Assembly: GCA_037389465.1 (NCBI GenBank)
Contig: JAZARR010000184.1
Location: forward strand, 1 to 64,000
Reading direction: 5' to 3'
Length of the DNA stretch: 64,000 bases
DNA from: Baylisascaris procyonis
Taxonomy: Eukaryota; Nematoda; Chromadorea; Rhabditida; Ascarididae
Shown: positions 1-12,700 of the stretch, in pieces
How positions within the stretch are numbered: position 1 is the stretch's first letter
Layout of the letters: the number at the start of each line of letters is the position of its first letter
Program-made: the position numbers and the translations under genes
The notes under the pieces: generated by a model
Told to the model about the DNA's origin: nothing
The model's input: only the letters and a program-made list of their open reading frames with translations
Database searches by the model: none

Positions 1-170
1 CCTCCCTATTCATCGAACATCAGATAAGAGTCAAATAACGATCGATCATCCCTCTATTTAAAGACATTTTTGTATATATGAGATTATGGGAAACAGCGAA
101 GTATTTGAAAACGAAGATCTGTTTGAAATCGTTCGATATTCAGTGAACACCAAACGACAACCAATTTTAC

Positions 171-276
171 CGTTTAGAACGACATCTCCACATTTGGGCT
201 TATTTAAGTGATGTTTCAACACATTAAGCATAACATTCGATTCTGACATCTTTCCTCCATTACACTGCTTCCCCAT
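171..276 (-). CDS. Possible first coding exon of an unrecognised gene running off the left edge
   Basis: An ATG at 276 (a second in-frame ATG at 249) opens a 35-codon stretch with a normal-looking amino acid mix that ends at a good 5' splice site, AACG then GTAAAA, at 171/170. Translation past that point is still open for some codons but becomes serine- and phenylalanine-rich, as intron sequence often does. The peptide (MSESNVMLNVLKHHLNKP after the second Met) is not a family I recognise. The rest of the gene would lie left of the window on the minus strand, downstream of PEX19 in the same orientation. This could also be a chance ORF; the support is the donor and the composition only. Confidence 0.3.
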
Positions 277-3248
277 TTGCGGCGCAAATGTCGCAGCGTT
301 GCCTCACGCAACCCTTTCGAAATATCTTCTAAAAGCAATAATGAAATAAATTTCTAAACGTGTTTCATTTACTGCAATAAAATCAGATAAGAATCGATAG
401 GCGAACTGCCAAAGGATATGACAACTAATGAGGTAAACGATATATTGCCATCATTGAATAAAACTTTTATAGAAGCGAAATAAAATCACATGATTCATAA
501 ATAGGAATTGAGCAGAAATAAAACACACAAATTGATGGTTTTCTTTAAAATGTAACACTTGTAATGAAATGCCTTGTTAGATGCGAAACGATTTGAATTT
601 ATATTAAAAGAGAAAAAATATTTTTAAAAAAAGATTAGGCAGAAATTTTTGATTAGAGACTTTAAATAATTTTCGTAACAAAAAAAAAAAATCTTCAAAA
701 ATCTCCATAAATTTGAAAGGAGGTGAATGGAAAGGGGTGGAAAGGAGAGGGAGAAAGGCGAACGCATACTCACAGATGCATCTATAATCCTACCCACCGA
801 TAGGGTGATAAGCAAAATACGAATTGATAAAATTACGGGGAAAAAGTAAGTCCACGATCGAAAAAAGAAAAGATCAGGGGGATATCTTTCAAGCCACCAA
901 ACAATAGCCTGGAATTTCATAGATCCTCTTCAAGCACTAAATTTCTCTGTACAGATAATAATGAAATTGATTATGCAATAAAACTAGGGGATAGCCAGCA
1001 TTAGTGATCAAAAAGCAATCATAAAATCATTTTCATATTATCTGCAATAAACAATACAACAACGTTGAATATCAAATGCATTCATAAAAGCGATACACTC
1101 AAAATGCAATCAAATAACGATGGATCCAACCGAATGAATAGGCAAGCAATCGACAGGGCATACAACTACATCCTAATTATTATAATTCTTTAAAAAAAAC
1201 GTTACATCCATGTCTCTTTTATTGTGATTTCACCGCATAGTTTTATATCTTCATTTCATTGAGATTTTATTTCTTTATATAATTGAATTTTCACATAAAT
1301 ATTTTTCGTTAAATACCTATACTTTTACTGGGAATCATAGCCTCAAAGTTCCAAAAAAAAAACTTTTTGTTCACATCTGAATATGTGCAGTCGTTGTTTC
1401 ATTCATTGCATACCCCTCATACAACTAGCGCCTGAAATAACTATTAGAAATTTGTAAACACCCCTCTCACCTTTGTGGCTTACAGATTAGTTTACAGATG
1501 ATAAGACACCTATAAAAAGTTTTCCAAGTCTAGACATCATGTGATCTATCACACTAGCTGATATAAGCATAATCCAAAAAAAACTGATATGAAAACTCGA
1601 AGCACCTATATTTCATATAAATATTTGTAACAATCAACCCGAGAAAAATATAACTGAAAACAATCAAAGCGATATTGCTGCACATTCTACAATAATTTTT
1701 TTCGAAAAACCTGAAAGGGAGAGCAATGAGTATTTATATGTTCACTTTCAAACGTCAATGAGCTATGAATGCGAGCAAAACTCCATCGTCACCTGATTCA
1801 GGGGGAAAGGAAGATTGGGCTACAGGAGGGAATCAACATCGCTAAAAACATCCAGTGCAAATATTACCTTACTCGAAGTGGTGAAACGAAGAACGCAGTG
1901 AAATTTCTATAAAAGAAATGCGATGTAAGGGATCAGAGGATACGTAACCATTACTTCACAATCATAAAACAAACGCAGCACAGCAGGCGATTCAAACATC
2001 GGTCTCGAAAGTGTGATTCGGAGTGCGAAAGGAAAGAAGGAAGGTGGTCGATCCAAAGACAACACGACCCACAAATTCCCATTCAATGCAATCAGAGATT
2101 TCGATGCAAGCGTTTCGAATCAATGAAGAGGAAAACATCAACTGCACTATCCTGAAAATTAATCCAGTCATTCCGTGACATTTGCGCCATGAACAGCCTC
2201 AATATGTTCAATACATTTGCACAGCTCCCAATGCTTTTTTTATGATGCAAATGCCTTGTGGTGCAAAGACTCAATAGGAAACCTTTCATCTATCAGATAT
2301 CTTCACAGAACCGATCAAATAACTAATGATAAGAGTATTCGAACCACCAACCTAAATTCCAGAGTGAAAACGAAACTATGCTGCAGCATACTATTTCAAC
2401 TTACAGTACCCCTCTACAAATATAGTCCTGTCCACCCTTCCCTCACACAGTAACTTATAGCAGTGCCCTTAGAACGGGGTACACAGATATTACTCGAAAG
2501 GCCTTTCAAAAGAGTCGCCGAATCGGGTCCATTCCGATACCTCACAATTTCGCTGCATTCTTATAAGACCTTTATTAACATTGAAGGGTGAAATAATTTA
2601 TTATTCATTTTTTCACAACACCGCACCTTAATGGACGAAACTCGAAGGACGTTGAAGTGCAAATTGCAGAGAGGCCCGTCCTCCCCTTTCAACTGGACCT
2701 GATGAAATATACAAACCAATGCAAACAGTTTTACTCACCTATTCAGATTCTTCTTTCATTAGCAACCGTTAGCATTCGTTGCCTCTTACAGTTCATCTAC
2801 ACCCCACAGTATCCTTAATGACTATCGAAAATTTTAGTTCTTTAGCAGACCTTTATATTATATAACTTGAAAAGAGTAAATTTTTTGAAACGGGTATTAT
2901 ACCTTCTAATTTAAGTATTATTTTCATGAAAGCGAAGGGTATTCAATAAATGTTTAAAAAAAACACCTCAAATTTAGATTTAACACATAACACGGCAATA
3001 TAGGAGCATTTGATAGGAAGCATCAGCGATCTGCCATTGCAATGGGTATGACGTATCAAAATCGATTTGATCCGACGACTAGGAGCATGAGCGATGAATT
3101 TCAACCCATCCAACGCACTAAACGGAAGGCCATTCTGCCATAGGCAATCGGTCTAATCTAACATACCAGCACGCTAAATAGCGCATTATTAATGAACGCT
3201 CCGAAATGCAATCTCTAACAAATCAAATGGCCCTTAGAAAGCGACCTT
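277..3248. other. Intergenic, no gene recognised
   Basis: About 3 kb between the putative left-edge exon and the PEX19 stop codon. The longest open frames are below 100 codons and have no recognisable domain. Part of it is presumably the PEX19 3' untranslated region; a reverse-strand AATAAA lies at 2597-2602, about 650 bases beyond the stop. Confidence 0.6.
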
Positions 3249-4034
3249 TCACATGATCGCACATGATTCGGCCGCTTTCGACACGTCATCGATAGCCGGA
3301 AATCCAGAGACTGGATCCACACTCCAACCGGGTGGTGCACTTCCAACAAGTTCTTCAGGTGGATAGCCATATGACTGCAACTCGACCATCAATGTGCTAA
3401 TCGCCTCAAACCGATTCCGCATCACTTCCGTATCGTCGCTTTCCTCTTTCTCGTACTCATCGCAAATACGTCGCAGCAGCTCCATTTGCTTTTCACAGTT
3501 AGTCCTCCTCTCGGGTTCGAGTTCTGGATGATTTGCTAAATATCTGAAAGTAAAAACTTAAAAATATGAGAGATCAATGATCGATGTGCGTTCATATCAA
3601 TAACCAAACCCTTTACTGAATCATTTTCGAAATCAGCAAAAGCGAATAACGACTAATTGTAAGAGCAACGATATACATAACAAACCATAAAATCACTTTT
3701 TATAATAAAACAATGAGTAAGAAAACATAAGCAACTTATAATGAAGGACTGTGATCTATGCAAATTGATGAATGAATGAGGAAGAGGAAGGGGAAAACAT
3801 GTGCGATGCAATGATAGGTAATCATTATCTCGGCCATCTGATGAGTAATTACTCGTTTTTTAATATAAATCAAGATTTTATTTGTCCGAATGGAAAAATC
3901 CAAAATTTCAAGCGATATGAGAAAGCTAATTTATGGAACAAAAAACATCGATCATTCTCATTCAAACCATTAAGAACCAAAATGAAGGAAAATGGCTTAT
4001 ATGGGAACAGGAAGAAGGGGCTCGCAGAGTCTAT

Positions 4035-4121
<87 letters not shown>

Positions 4122-6245
4122 TATTAATGCAAGAAGAACATAAAAAATTTCTGGATGATATCGCATAAAGAAGGGAAGTTAGATTTACCCAGGATAGCTG
4201 TCGACTAACTGTTTGATGGATGGATACATCAAATCCTTAGCGAAGAATGTCTGCATGAGATTCATAAGAGATTCCATGTGGGAATCGTCGGTTAATCGAG
4301 CCGGATCCTGCTCGGAAAGATTCTGCAACATTACTTTCACTTCATTCTCTTCGTTAGACATATATATGCATTATTGATGAAAACACTTTCAATACCTTTC
4401 TGTAAGCATTTTATTGAATAAATAATCGAAGCAACGCAATTACAAATAAAATCTCATAAGCAAATGCAATTATTGCATGATACCATTGCAAATCATCGAA
4501 TTATGCAACAAAGAGTATTATTGCATTACTCAGTTAGCTTAATCGAATTCGAATCCCCACATACTATATCTGTTTTTGCATCAATGAATATCAAAATCTT
4601 TACGTTTATCCACTGCTCAATAAAACAATGTTCGATAATACCCACTCTCAATTGTTGAAGAAATGCGTTCGCATCAGCGATATCACAATCTGCGGCATTT
4701 CCCGTGTCCATCTGATTCTCACGAATTGCCTTCTCTTCGGCCTCCACCAATGCCTTCAGCATTTTTTGAAAATTCTCTGCGGCATGCCTTTCCTCCTCAG
4801 TCATTGGTGTTTGTGGTGAACTAGAGTTCGCGTCACCCTTAACAGTACTTTGTTAACAGTTATTACATCTCAACGTTCCCAACTCAACGTTTCTAAAATT
4901 CTCATATCTCATTATTTTTTTCCAAATTTTACACCGCACTATCTTGGACCGAATTTTGCGGTCCTATATGAGTGAGGCACAAACGACCCTCTTTGCTTCG
5001 AAAAGAAAAACAACTCAAGGTGCCAATAATGTTGCTGCGATCTTGCACGAATCCTTCTCGAAATTTTAGGCGCTTTCAAATCTTCTATGTTTGATGTTTA
5101 TCGTCTAATTACGCTTCATCGTTCGACGAACCCGAATCTGAGGCTAACTCCCTCATTTAGGAGAATATTTCCCATTAAAGCACAAATGGCATCTCTTGCA
5201 TGACCACCTGTGAAACAAGGGATCAGCAAGCTGTGAACTTAAACCTAAAGCGCTCCACTCTGAGCCAAAGTTTGCAGAGCATAAATAATAGCGAAAGGGT
5301 GCTGTTTTCATGGTTTCAGCAGTGAAATACTTCCCGATAATGCATTGGCGTATCGCATCCACAACCGTCATTTGGCGATGAGACAAACGGATATAGAAAG
5401 TGATTGCAAATGAAAATGTCATTGAGCACAGTTTAACAGTGAACATCGTTATTGATACAATAAGAGATTAAGAGACAATAAAACACCTAATATCAGAGGC
5501 ATGCAAATGGGTAAGTTAGATATGTAAACTCGAAAACCAGTCATATAAAATACTTTGGGACATAGAGCCTAGGTTACTGCAACTATCTTTTCTTCTTGCT
5601 TATGCGATGTTACAGTTGCTGCACCATCAATAAATGAATCTCCACACAGAAACAACGTACATCACTGCGTCTCGCTATCGAAAGATGATTCCCAAGTCAC
5701 CTGTGGTGCTATCCCTCTCCATTCGACCACCTACTCTCTGGTGTATTGAGCCATTAAACAGGTTAATTATATATTGTACATCCCTTGAGTAATCATTGCC
5801 CTTCTCTATTATAATAAAACTGAGAACAGTAGACGCATAGCTAAAATAACATTTAAACTACCCTCCCATCCTCTCTTCTCGATAGTAAGTGTTCCACTCA
5901 TAAATACTCATAAAATCTGTAATCAGCAGTATGTGTCTTAGGAAAAGGTGGTCGTCCAGCTGGCAGCTTATCTTCGTATTTCTTCCAGTCAGACCTCAAT
6001 ATTGCCTCAGGTAATAAATAAGGGATAGATGCAAAGTGTACCAGCTGGTTGGAGGCATTGTTGGTAAAATTCCTCATCATTGAATCGAAATTGCTAGCCG
6101 CTTTTTGAGCAGCCTCTCTATCCATCGTTTCCATCATCGAATCCAATTCGGCATCCGTGTTCCTCGCTCGTCCAAAATCTTCAAGCGCACTATCCAGAAG
6201 TGCCGATAATTCACCATCGACCACATCCCCCTTATTATTTGACAT
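3249..6245 (-). CDS. pex19: PEX19, peroxisomal membrane protein import receptor
   Basis: Four exons on the minus strand: 6245-6042, 4837-4642, 4348-4189 and 3543-3249, 855 nt in phase, 284 aa (human PEX19 is 299 aa). In the family, the protein binds newly made peroxisomal membrane proteins in the cytosol and docks on PEX3. The N-terminal acidic helix (DGELSALLDSALEDFGRA, near residue 10) matches the PEX3-binding region. The middle has FQKML and LMQTFFAKDLMYPSIKQL, equivalent to human MQNLLSKDVLYPSLKEI. The C-terminal alpha domain has YGYPPEELVG and PPGWSVDP and ends CAIM, a CaaX box favouring farnesylation. Exons 3 and 4 are certain. The exon 1 donor (CTG/GTACAC) and the exon 2 and 3 acceptors, which end in AAG, are best-fit choices. 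No frameshift or internal stop seen. Confidence 0.95.
4043..4120. repeat. TA dinucleotide microsatellite, about 39 units
   Basis: Uninterrupted TA run inside PEX19 intron 3 (3544-4188), 68 bases downstream of the exon 3 donor. It produces artefactual Ile-Tyr repeat frames on both strands. Confidence 0.98.
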
Positions 6246-6252
6246 CCTTCAA
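6246..6252 (-). promoter_or_regulatory. Candidate trans-splice or 5'UTR acceptor of PEX19
   Basis: On the minus strand the sequence reads TTTGAAG then G then the ATG, placing an AG one base before the start codon. An AG this close to the start is typical of nematode spliced-leader addition, but this one ends in AAG, not CAG, so the call is tentative. Confidence 0.35.
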
Positions 6253-7565
6253 ATAGAATCCCATCATACAGTACCATAAATAAAAATTACAGCTGAACAG
6301 AACTTACATTATGCCTCATACAATGAATGGATAATCATATAGGACGATGCAAGGTAGAGCTAAGGGGAAGCATTTTGCCTGAAATATAACAAGGGAATGT
6401 AGCGATAAAAACAAACTTATAGGATTAGAGAATGGACGACCGATTGCCGTAGCACTCGCACCCAACCTCTTTCGTATTAAAACCTCAAGTGAAGCTCGAA
6501 CATTTCCGTCATAGAACGCCGTTTACGCTGCTAGAAAATTCTCCTTCACGACTAATTCAACTCGCCAAATGACAGCAACAACCCATAAATTATATTATCA
6601 TAACGATAAAAGAGAAAATGTTTGAGGATAATAGTATCCAATCCCGAAAGAAATAGGCCATATATGGCAAAGCATTTCTACGGCTTCAGCATATCTCTAA
6701 AGTTAACCGAATTCAAGTGAAACTATACCCACAAAATTTCACAAGAAAACCTTTGAATGAGTAGGAAAGCGAAGCTAGAACCAAATTCTCATTCTTTTTT
6801 CTTCTCTCACCTAAATTATCTCACAATTGACAATCCCATCCACACCACTCAATATGGATTTGCATAAATCAACACTCTAAATCATATTTTGTTATGAATG
6901 AATAGTTCAACCAAAAAGGAAAACAATCTGAGGTGCTACTATCAACAATTGTCATAAACTGTTCAAAACACTTATTACTCCGATGCGTATAAGTGAAAGA
7001 TGCAACAATTGATTGACATAAAAATAAAAACCATTTAAATCATTAGAGATAAAATGAAACTGGTTCAGGATTAGGTTACGAAGTGAAACACCAAAAGGTA
7101 TCGCAATTCCCAAAAAGTCGGAATCCTAATTATATGCAATTTTGCACGGAACACAAATGTTAAGCCGCACGATCTCAAGTGAAGCATGAACAATGATAGA
7201 GATACTTCTGTGAGAGACGACTTTTAACTCTAATAGAGTACAAAAGTCAACACGGAATAGCTTTATTAGCATTGTTACATTTACAACAGTCAAAAACGAC
7301 TGACGTGTATTCACGCAATGACCAAGCATTCACATAGAACGACTGTTATTTACATATTTCGCTGTCTTGCAACGAATAATTATGAACTCAGCAATGAAAT
7401 ATGCAGTATTAGTATAAACAAGTAAAAAATAGCATAGGAAAAGACAGGTGAATTCAGTAGAGTTATAGCATCGCAGCAAACATAAATTCAACCATATGAA
7501 GTATTTCAATTCAATCTAATCATGCACCGATGAAAATAGAGTAGAGAGGAAGTACAAGCAGTCTA

Positions 7566-7597
7566 GGGGTAAGGGGAAAGGGGGGGGAGGGAGGGGG
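7566..7597 (+). repeat. G-rich tract with G-quadruplex pattern
   Basis: Five runs of 3 to 8 G separated by 1 to 3 bases (GGGG, TAA, GGGG, AAA, eight G, A, GGG, A, GGGGG). This fits the usual G3+N1-7 quadruplex rule. Intergenic, upstream of PEX19. Confidence 0.7.
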
Positions 7598-8337
7598 TAG
7601 TGACAGGAGAGAATTTTATCTTCTCTCTTATATTTTTCCGTGACTGAGAGCACCTTAGCATAAAAGCAGAGCACATTTGAATAGTCTCGTTTACACATGC
7701 AGTATTAGTTATGATCTCTACAGTTATTTCGTTGTGTTTCACCAAAGGAGAACCCCCTCATAGCATTACGTTGCATAATGATGAAAGCAACGCAAAGAAT
7801 TGATGATGACCCTTCATATGTTCCCCTCGTTCACTAGCCGTATCCCTCCACCCAGTCCATTTACAGCTTTTATAAATATCTTTAAAGAGATGGTAAATGG
7901 ACAACCAAATCACCTAAAATACTGAGCTTAAAACATTTAAACGAAACAAATAGCATCATGTATATTAATATGCCTTCAAGAACATGAAGTAAGCAAGTAG
8001 TAACATAGATAAGTAGGGCTTCCTAAATGACCGGCATTGCAACTTATGCAACCAACCCTCTTTCTGAGCAAAAAAGGGGAGTGGGGGGGGGGGGAGAGGA
8101 GGAAATAGATGTGATGGAGTGTTGCTGAGGGATGTTGTCTGCTGGAATGATGGCTGAATGTGTGAAAATTATCGCGCTGACGTTTCACTACTGCTCAAAC
8201 TTTCACACGTTTACATGACAACGTACAACATATTGATAACGCCCCAGGGGAATGAAATCAAATCCATCTTCATATAGCTTCAACTAACGACCTAAGCAAA
8301 AAGAAGAAAACAATTCTAGCCAATGGGATATGGAGAT

Positions 8338-8387
8338 AAAAAGGACAGTCGAATCAGCACTACCGCCGCTGATATTCGACTGTCTTT
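8338..8387. repeat. Short, nearly perfect inverted repeat (hairpin)
   Basis: The arm at 8338-8358 (ACAGTCGAAT, then CAGC) pairs with 8368-8387 (GCTGAT, then ATTCGACTGT) around a 9-base loop, with one bulged G on the left and two extra bases on the right. It lies between the 3' end of CSRNP and the 5' end of PEX19. It is short for a miRNA precursor; a MITE remnant or a transcript-end hairpin are alternatives. Confidence 0.7.
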
Positions 8388-9605
8388 CTCTAAGTACCTG
8401 CAGTTTTTTCTTACATACTAATGAAATTTCTTAAGAGGCCCATCCCTTGTCTTATGTCGCCTCAAGTGCTAATTAATCCTTGGCTCGCAACTAATTACCA
8501 AAAGAACCCACAACCGTATTCTCTAAAACAATAGAAATCAGTTCTTCCTGTTCTTCCTACCTCCCTACCCCTCTTTCTTCATTCAACAAAAAAAAAAAAA
8601 AATCCCACAAAATGAGGCACAAATATTAATAGAATTTAGAGGCTATAAGCAAAATATGGCCGATTATGAATGAACTTTGCAAAAATAACTTCTACATGAT
8701 TATCGACATTGATTTGAATAAGAGTAATCAATACTGATAAAAAATATGCAAAACTTTCAGCGTACATCGCATAAACAACAGTAGAGTTTAGTAATAAAGA
8801 AAAAAATCTAGAGGTAAAGCGGAAATATTATATAGGCATTGGCTTTTGCATTCTTTAAAATACAACTCTGCTCAATTTCGTACACCATTCACTAAAGATT
8901 CACAACTTATATTACATCGCCAACAGCAAGCAAACGATGTAAAGCGAAGAAGACTACTGCATGGATTGAGAGCCTCATCTTGACTCTGCAATAATACAGC
9001 TTAGAGAATAAACATGATCGTAGAACTATTGCAGGTAAACCCTAACTCCATATCAAAAAACCGACTTCTACAGAAAAATTCATAAAACACTTGTTTTAAC
9101 AAACATAGGAAATAGGGAATCTAGCAAACAAAAGAGCGCATGCATATGCGAATTGATAAACAATACTCAAAAATGCAATCATAGAGATCCAACAATGCAA
9201 CGTCGAATATATACCACTCTTTATTGCGAAGCACTCGACCTTATAAAACAGACATTCGGTTAGAATATGGAAAAATATTTCTTACCATTTCAGAACATTG
9301 CTACATAGTCAGCAAAAGTTCACAAACGAACGTTTCAAACAAATTAAATTCAATACCACCACCGCTGCAACGGGTTTACCCCTTCTTTCCCCTCATATGC
9401 TACCCAATTGAACTTAAAACAACGAGCTTTTTAGCAATAATTAATAATTATTAATTAAAAGAAGGTGGAAAAATTCCTCTTCAAAGCTGTACTCACATTA
9501 AACAAACGCAATAATAAACAAATTGTAGCATCGTTGAAAATTCTTTTGTCCGTTCACTTCTAACGGGAGATATTAATTGATCTCATCGATTGGTTTGGAA
9601 AACAA

Positions 9606-9611
9606 TTTATT
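9606..9611 (-). terminator. Candidate polyadenylation signal for CSRNP
   Basis: A reverse-strand AATAAA about 170 bases beyond the proposed CSRNP stop codon at 9782. Confidence 0.45.
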
Positions 9612-9781
9612 AGCTTTAAACGTTTCTTACATTCGCTCATAGATACAAAAAGATGCACCATTCGGACTCCAAATGAAGTCACAAAATAGCACAAATATGG
9701 GAGCAATATTAAAACAGATAACAAAACATATTCATTGCCTTATGTTTGTAACGTAATATTCTTCGCTGTTTCATTGCGCAT

Positions 9782-12700
9782 TTACTCGGCAGTTTCAGCA
9801 TTGACGTCCTCATCGATGTCCAATCCGACCGTTACGTCAACACTCATCTCGCCATACGCATCTCTACGGATCGATTCCTCCCTGAATTCTCTTATCTCAG
9901 CATCATCGAAACTTCAAAGCAGATGTTCAAATACATTCTCCCTTATCAAAACAGATAAGACTGATAGTTAAATAAAATATCATCTCATAGCTGACATTTA
10001 TATTCGCCTAACCTGTAGTTTCCGTTGTCAAAACCAGCCACTTCAATAACGATGGAAAATACTCTCCTTAATTTTTTTTTGCCTTTATCTTCTCAAAAAT
10101 GTGCTATAGAGAAGCAATTTTTCCAAGTTTAAAAGATTAACAGAGGTGAAAATGTGATCAGTCAAATGGCTCAGGTTGTGTATTACAAATATGACCAGAG
10201 CATAACGAACAGCAAAGAATGCTTGCCCATTGCAACGATGACTTTTAGAAATATGAGCAGCAAAAAATTGAAAACATTCAATAAACGTAGCCAAATTAAA
10301 AATTAACTTTTAACACCAATCAACAAAATATTTCCAACATTATTTATTCAATTGAAATAAATAAATCAAACGTTACGTTATGTGAAGTTGACGACGTTTA
10401 TATGTATCGTAAACTGGCGTAGCAGGGAGACGCATTCTCTCTTGTGATTGCTGTGAATAAGATGATGACTCTAAACACGACCAAAATAAAAAACATTGTT
10501 CGTAATTATGCAAATTAATTATCGCGTATTAGGGTGTGATAAGAGTCCGCTCACCGAACAACGCAGCCATCAATGAAGCAAATTCAATATTCGTCGGCAA
10601 AATCAGTTTACTTCAAACGAGTTTCCGTACTGAACTAGTTTTGCTCCTATTTGGAAAAGTGGACATAACAGTTTTTTAAACGAATTACGGCTGAAAACTC
10701 ATTTATTTGTATAATAATTTGCTCTTTCTCACTGTTCACGCTCACATACTTTTGTACGTTTTCCCACTTCGGGACGAAAAAATAAATAAACGAACTAAGT
10801 TGAAAATAACAAAAAGCATATGAAATAATATGTGGAGTTATGTCTACAGCGTTGCAATTGTTGCCAATTTTTTATTGCTGCAATGCTATAAATACTTCAA
10901 ATCCATCTTCTACAACATAGATCATAAGACCAATACTTGTTAGCACCTGTCAACCACACCGACAAACTACACTCCAGTAAGGGAAAAGTTGATGCACTTC
11001 AAAAGATGTCGCCATGTTACTTGGGAAAAGTGGCGAAGATATAATCCGTGATACATGAAGGATAAGAGAACATTAAGAGCATAATCTGGCTAGCAAAACT
11101 ATGCAAACATGAAATCGCGGTGAAACATAGCGGCATACAAGCAGTAAAAAACTGCACGGATAACATCTGTAACAAAACCAATAATTCCTGGTTTTGAAGC
11201 AAATGGCTATGATACGAAAGGAGATGAAATCGGCTTATGCATCCATTCCTACACGCTCCTCTGGCTAACGTAAAATGGAACAATTGTAAACAGAAAAATC
11301 CACTGCAAATGACCAACCTTCCTCCATAGGAGGGGTCATTCGATCACCAGTGACGACAACCATTGCTAGCTCCTGTGATGCTGATTCCATAGCGCCCGCC
11401 TTAAAAACTAGTTACTAAGTTAGCTCTTACCGCAAAAGACTGAGCAATGCTCAGCTGGTGCAGGAGTGTGAACCTATGTTCCCAACCTCCCCCTTTAAAA
11501 ACCCTTGTATTCGTGGGAAATACGAGAAGGAAGGAGAGGGGAGAGGGAGTGAGTGTCAGTGAAACGCCACAATTTAAGGCTATAAGTATGAAAAAGTTGG
11601 TTAAAAGCCATAAAAACGTATAAATGTTTGCAAATCCTTCAAAGACAAAAGTTTCGATGAAACGACGGTAGTTGATTATTTGGTGCCCCTTTTGTATGGA
11701 TAGTGAAATGTATGAAGTCATAATGTCGATTTTATGAAACCTTTAGATTGCATTACTACAGCTGCAATAACACACAGACAATCCTGTTTCCACATGATTA
11801 CTGCTAAAGAAGGAAAGTCACAAACAAGCACACCAATACGTTAAAAAATACTCACAATGATTTCCGTAGCACACCAGGATAGCCATGGATGGGGTATTCT
11901 TTCGAGTGGAAAAGAGAATGAGGCAAGAAAATGTGGTATCGACCTCTATTAGCTCCAGTGAGCTTGGGCGATGCAACACAAGCGAAAGTGGAATAAAATT
12001 TTTCGGAAGTGGAATGTTTGCAACTTGCCCTTTTCTCTTTCTGCTGTTGACCTCACTTTCGTTCACTTCCCTACTGAAGTTTGAAAGTTTATTTTGCTAC
12101 CAAGTTTCACTTGTCTTGTGAAAATTTTGCATGAACAAATCCGACCAACGACACACCGAAAAGGAATAGTGAGAAGAGGGAGGGGTGCGCGGATGGGATG
12201 AAGACAGGCTCAGAAGATTAGAATTACTGTCCCTATGGACCTGATGAGGAATAAGAAAGAACTGACAATTGTCACTTTCAACAGTGAAATCAGCCATTTC
12301 GTATCCATCCTTCTCCATGAGTCACATCCGTGCTATACCGTCAATAAAGTGACCCATGCAATCCCTCTCTAGCATAAGAAAGAGAAAGAACACGGCAACA
12401 AGTTCTAAAGGTTACCTGTTGGTAGATAGGAGGTGGTGGGGGATTGCAGTAGCTACTCGCCTCATGTGCCGAATCTTCAAATCGAATGTGCTGAGGTGAG
12501 CATACACGAGTTGGCTGTAAAAGAGACGATCATTCAACTAATGCCAACACAAATATGTTCCGCTCAGTGCTGTAATTGTGATAGAGAAGCCTAATCACTA
12601 TCCACTCTTAAGAGCAATAACGAAAATATTTTTGAAGAGCCAAAGCAATGTGGAAGGGAAGAGTATTCAAGAATTTGAAAGTTTAAACTTATTTTTGAAC

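Larger units (their letters stand above)
6253..9605. other. Intergenic between PEX19 and the CSRNP gene
   Basis: No protein gene recognised. It contains a G-rich tract at 7566-7597, a run of 12 G at 8083-8094 and a strong short hairpin at 8338-8387. Any PEX19 promoter or outron would lie at the left end of this stretch. Confidence 0.6.

Noticed and set aside
3772..4166. Frames with long Ile-Tyr repeats on both strands
   Set aside because: Pure translation of the TA microsatellite in PEX19 intron 3; the same applies to 61460-61812.
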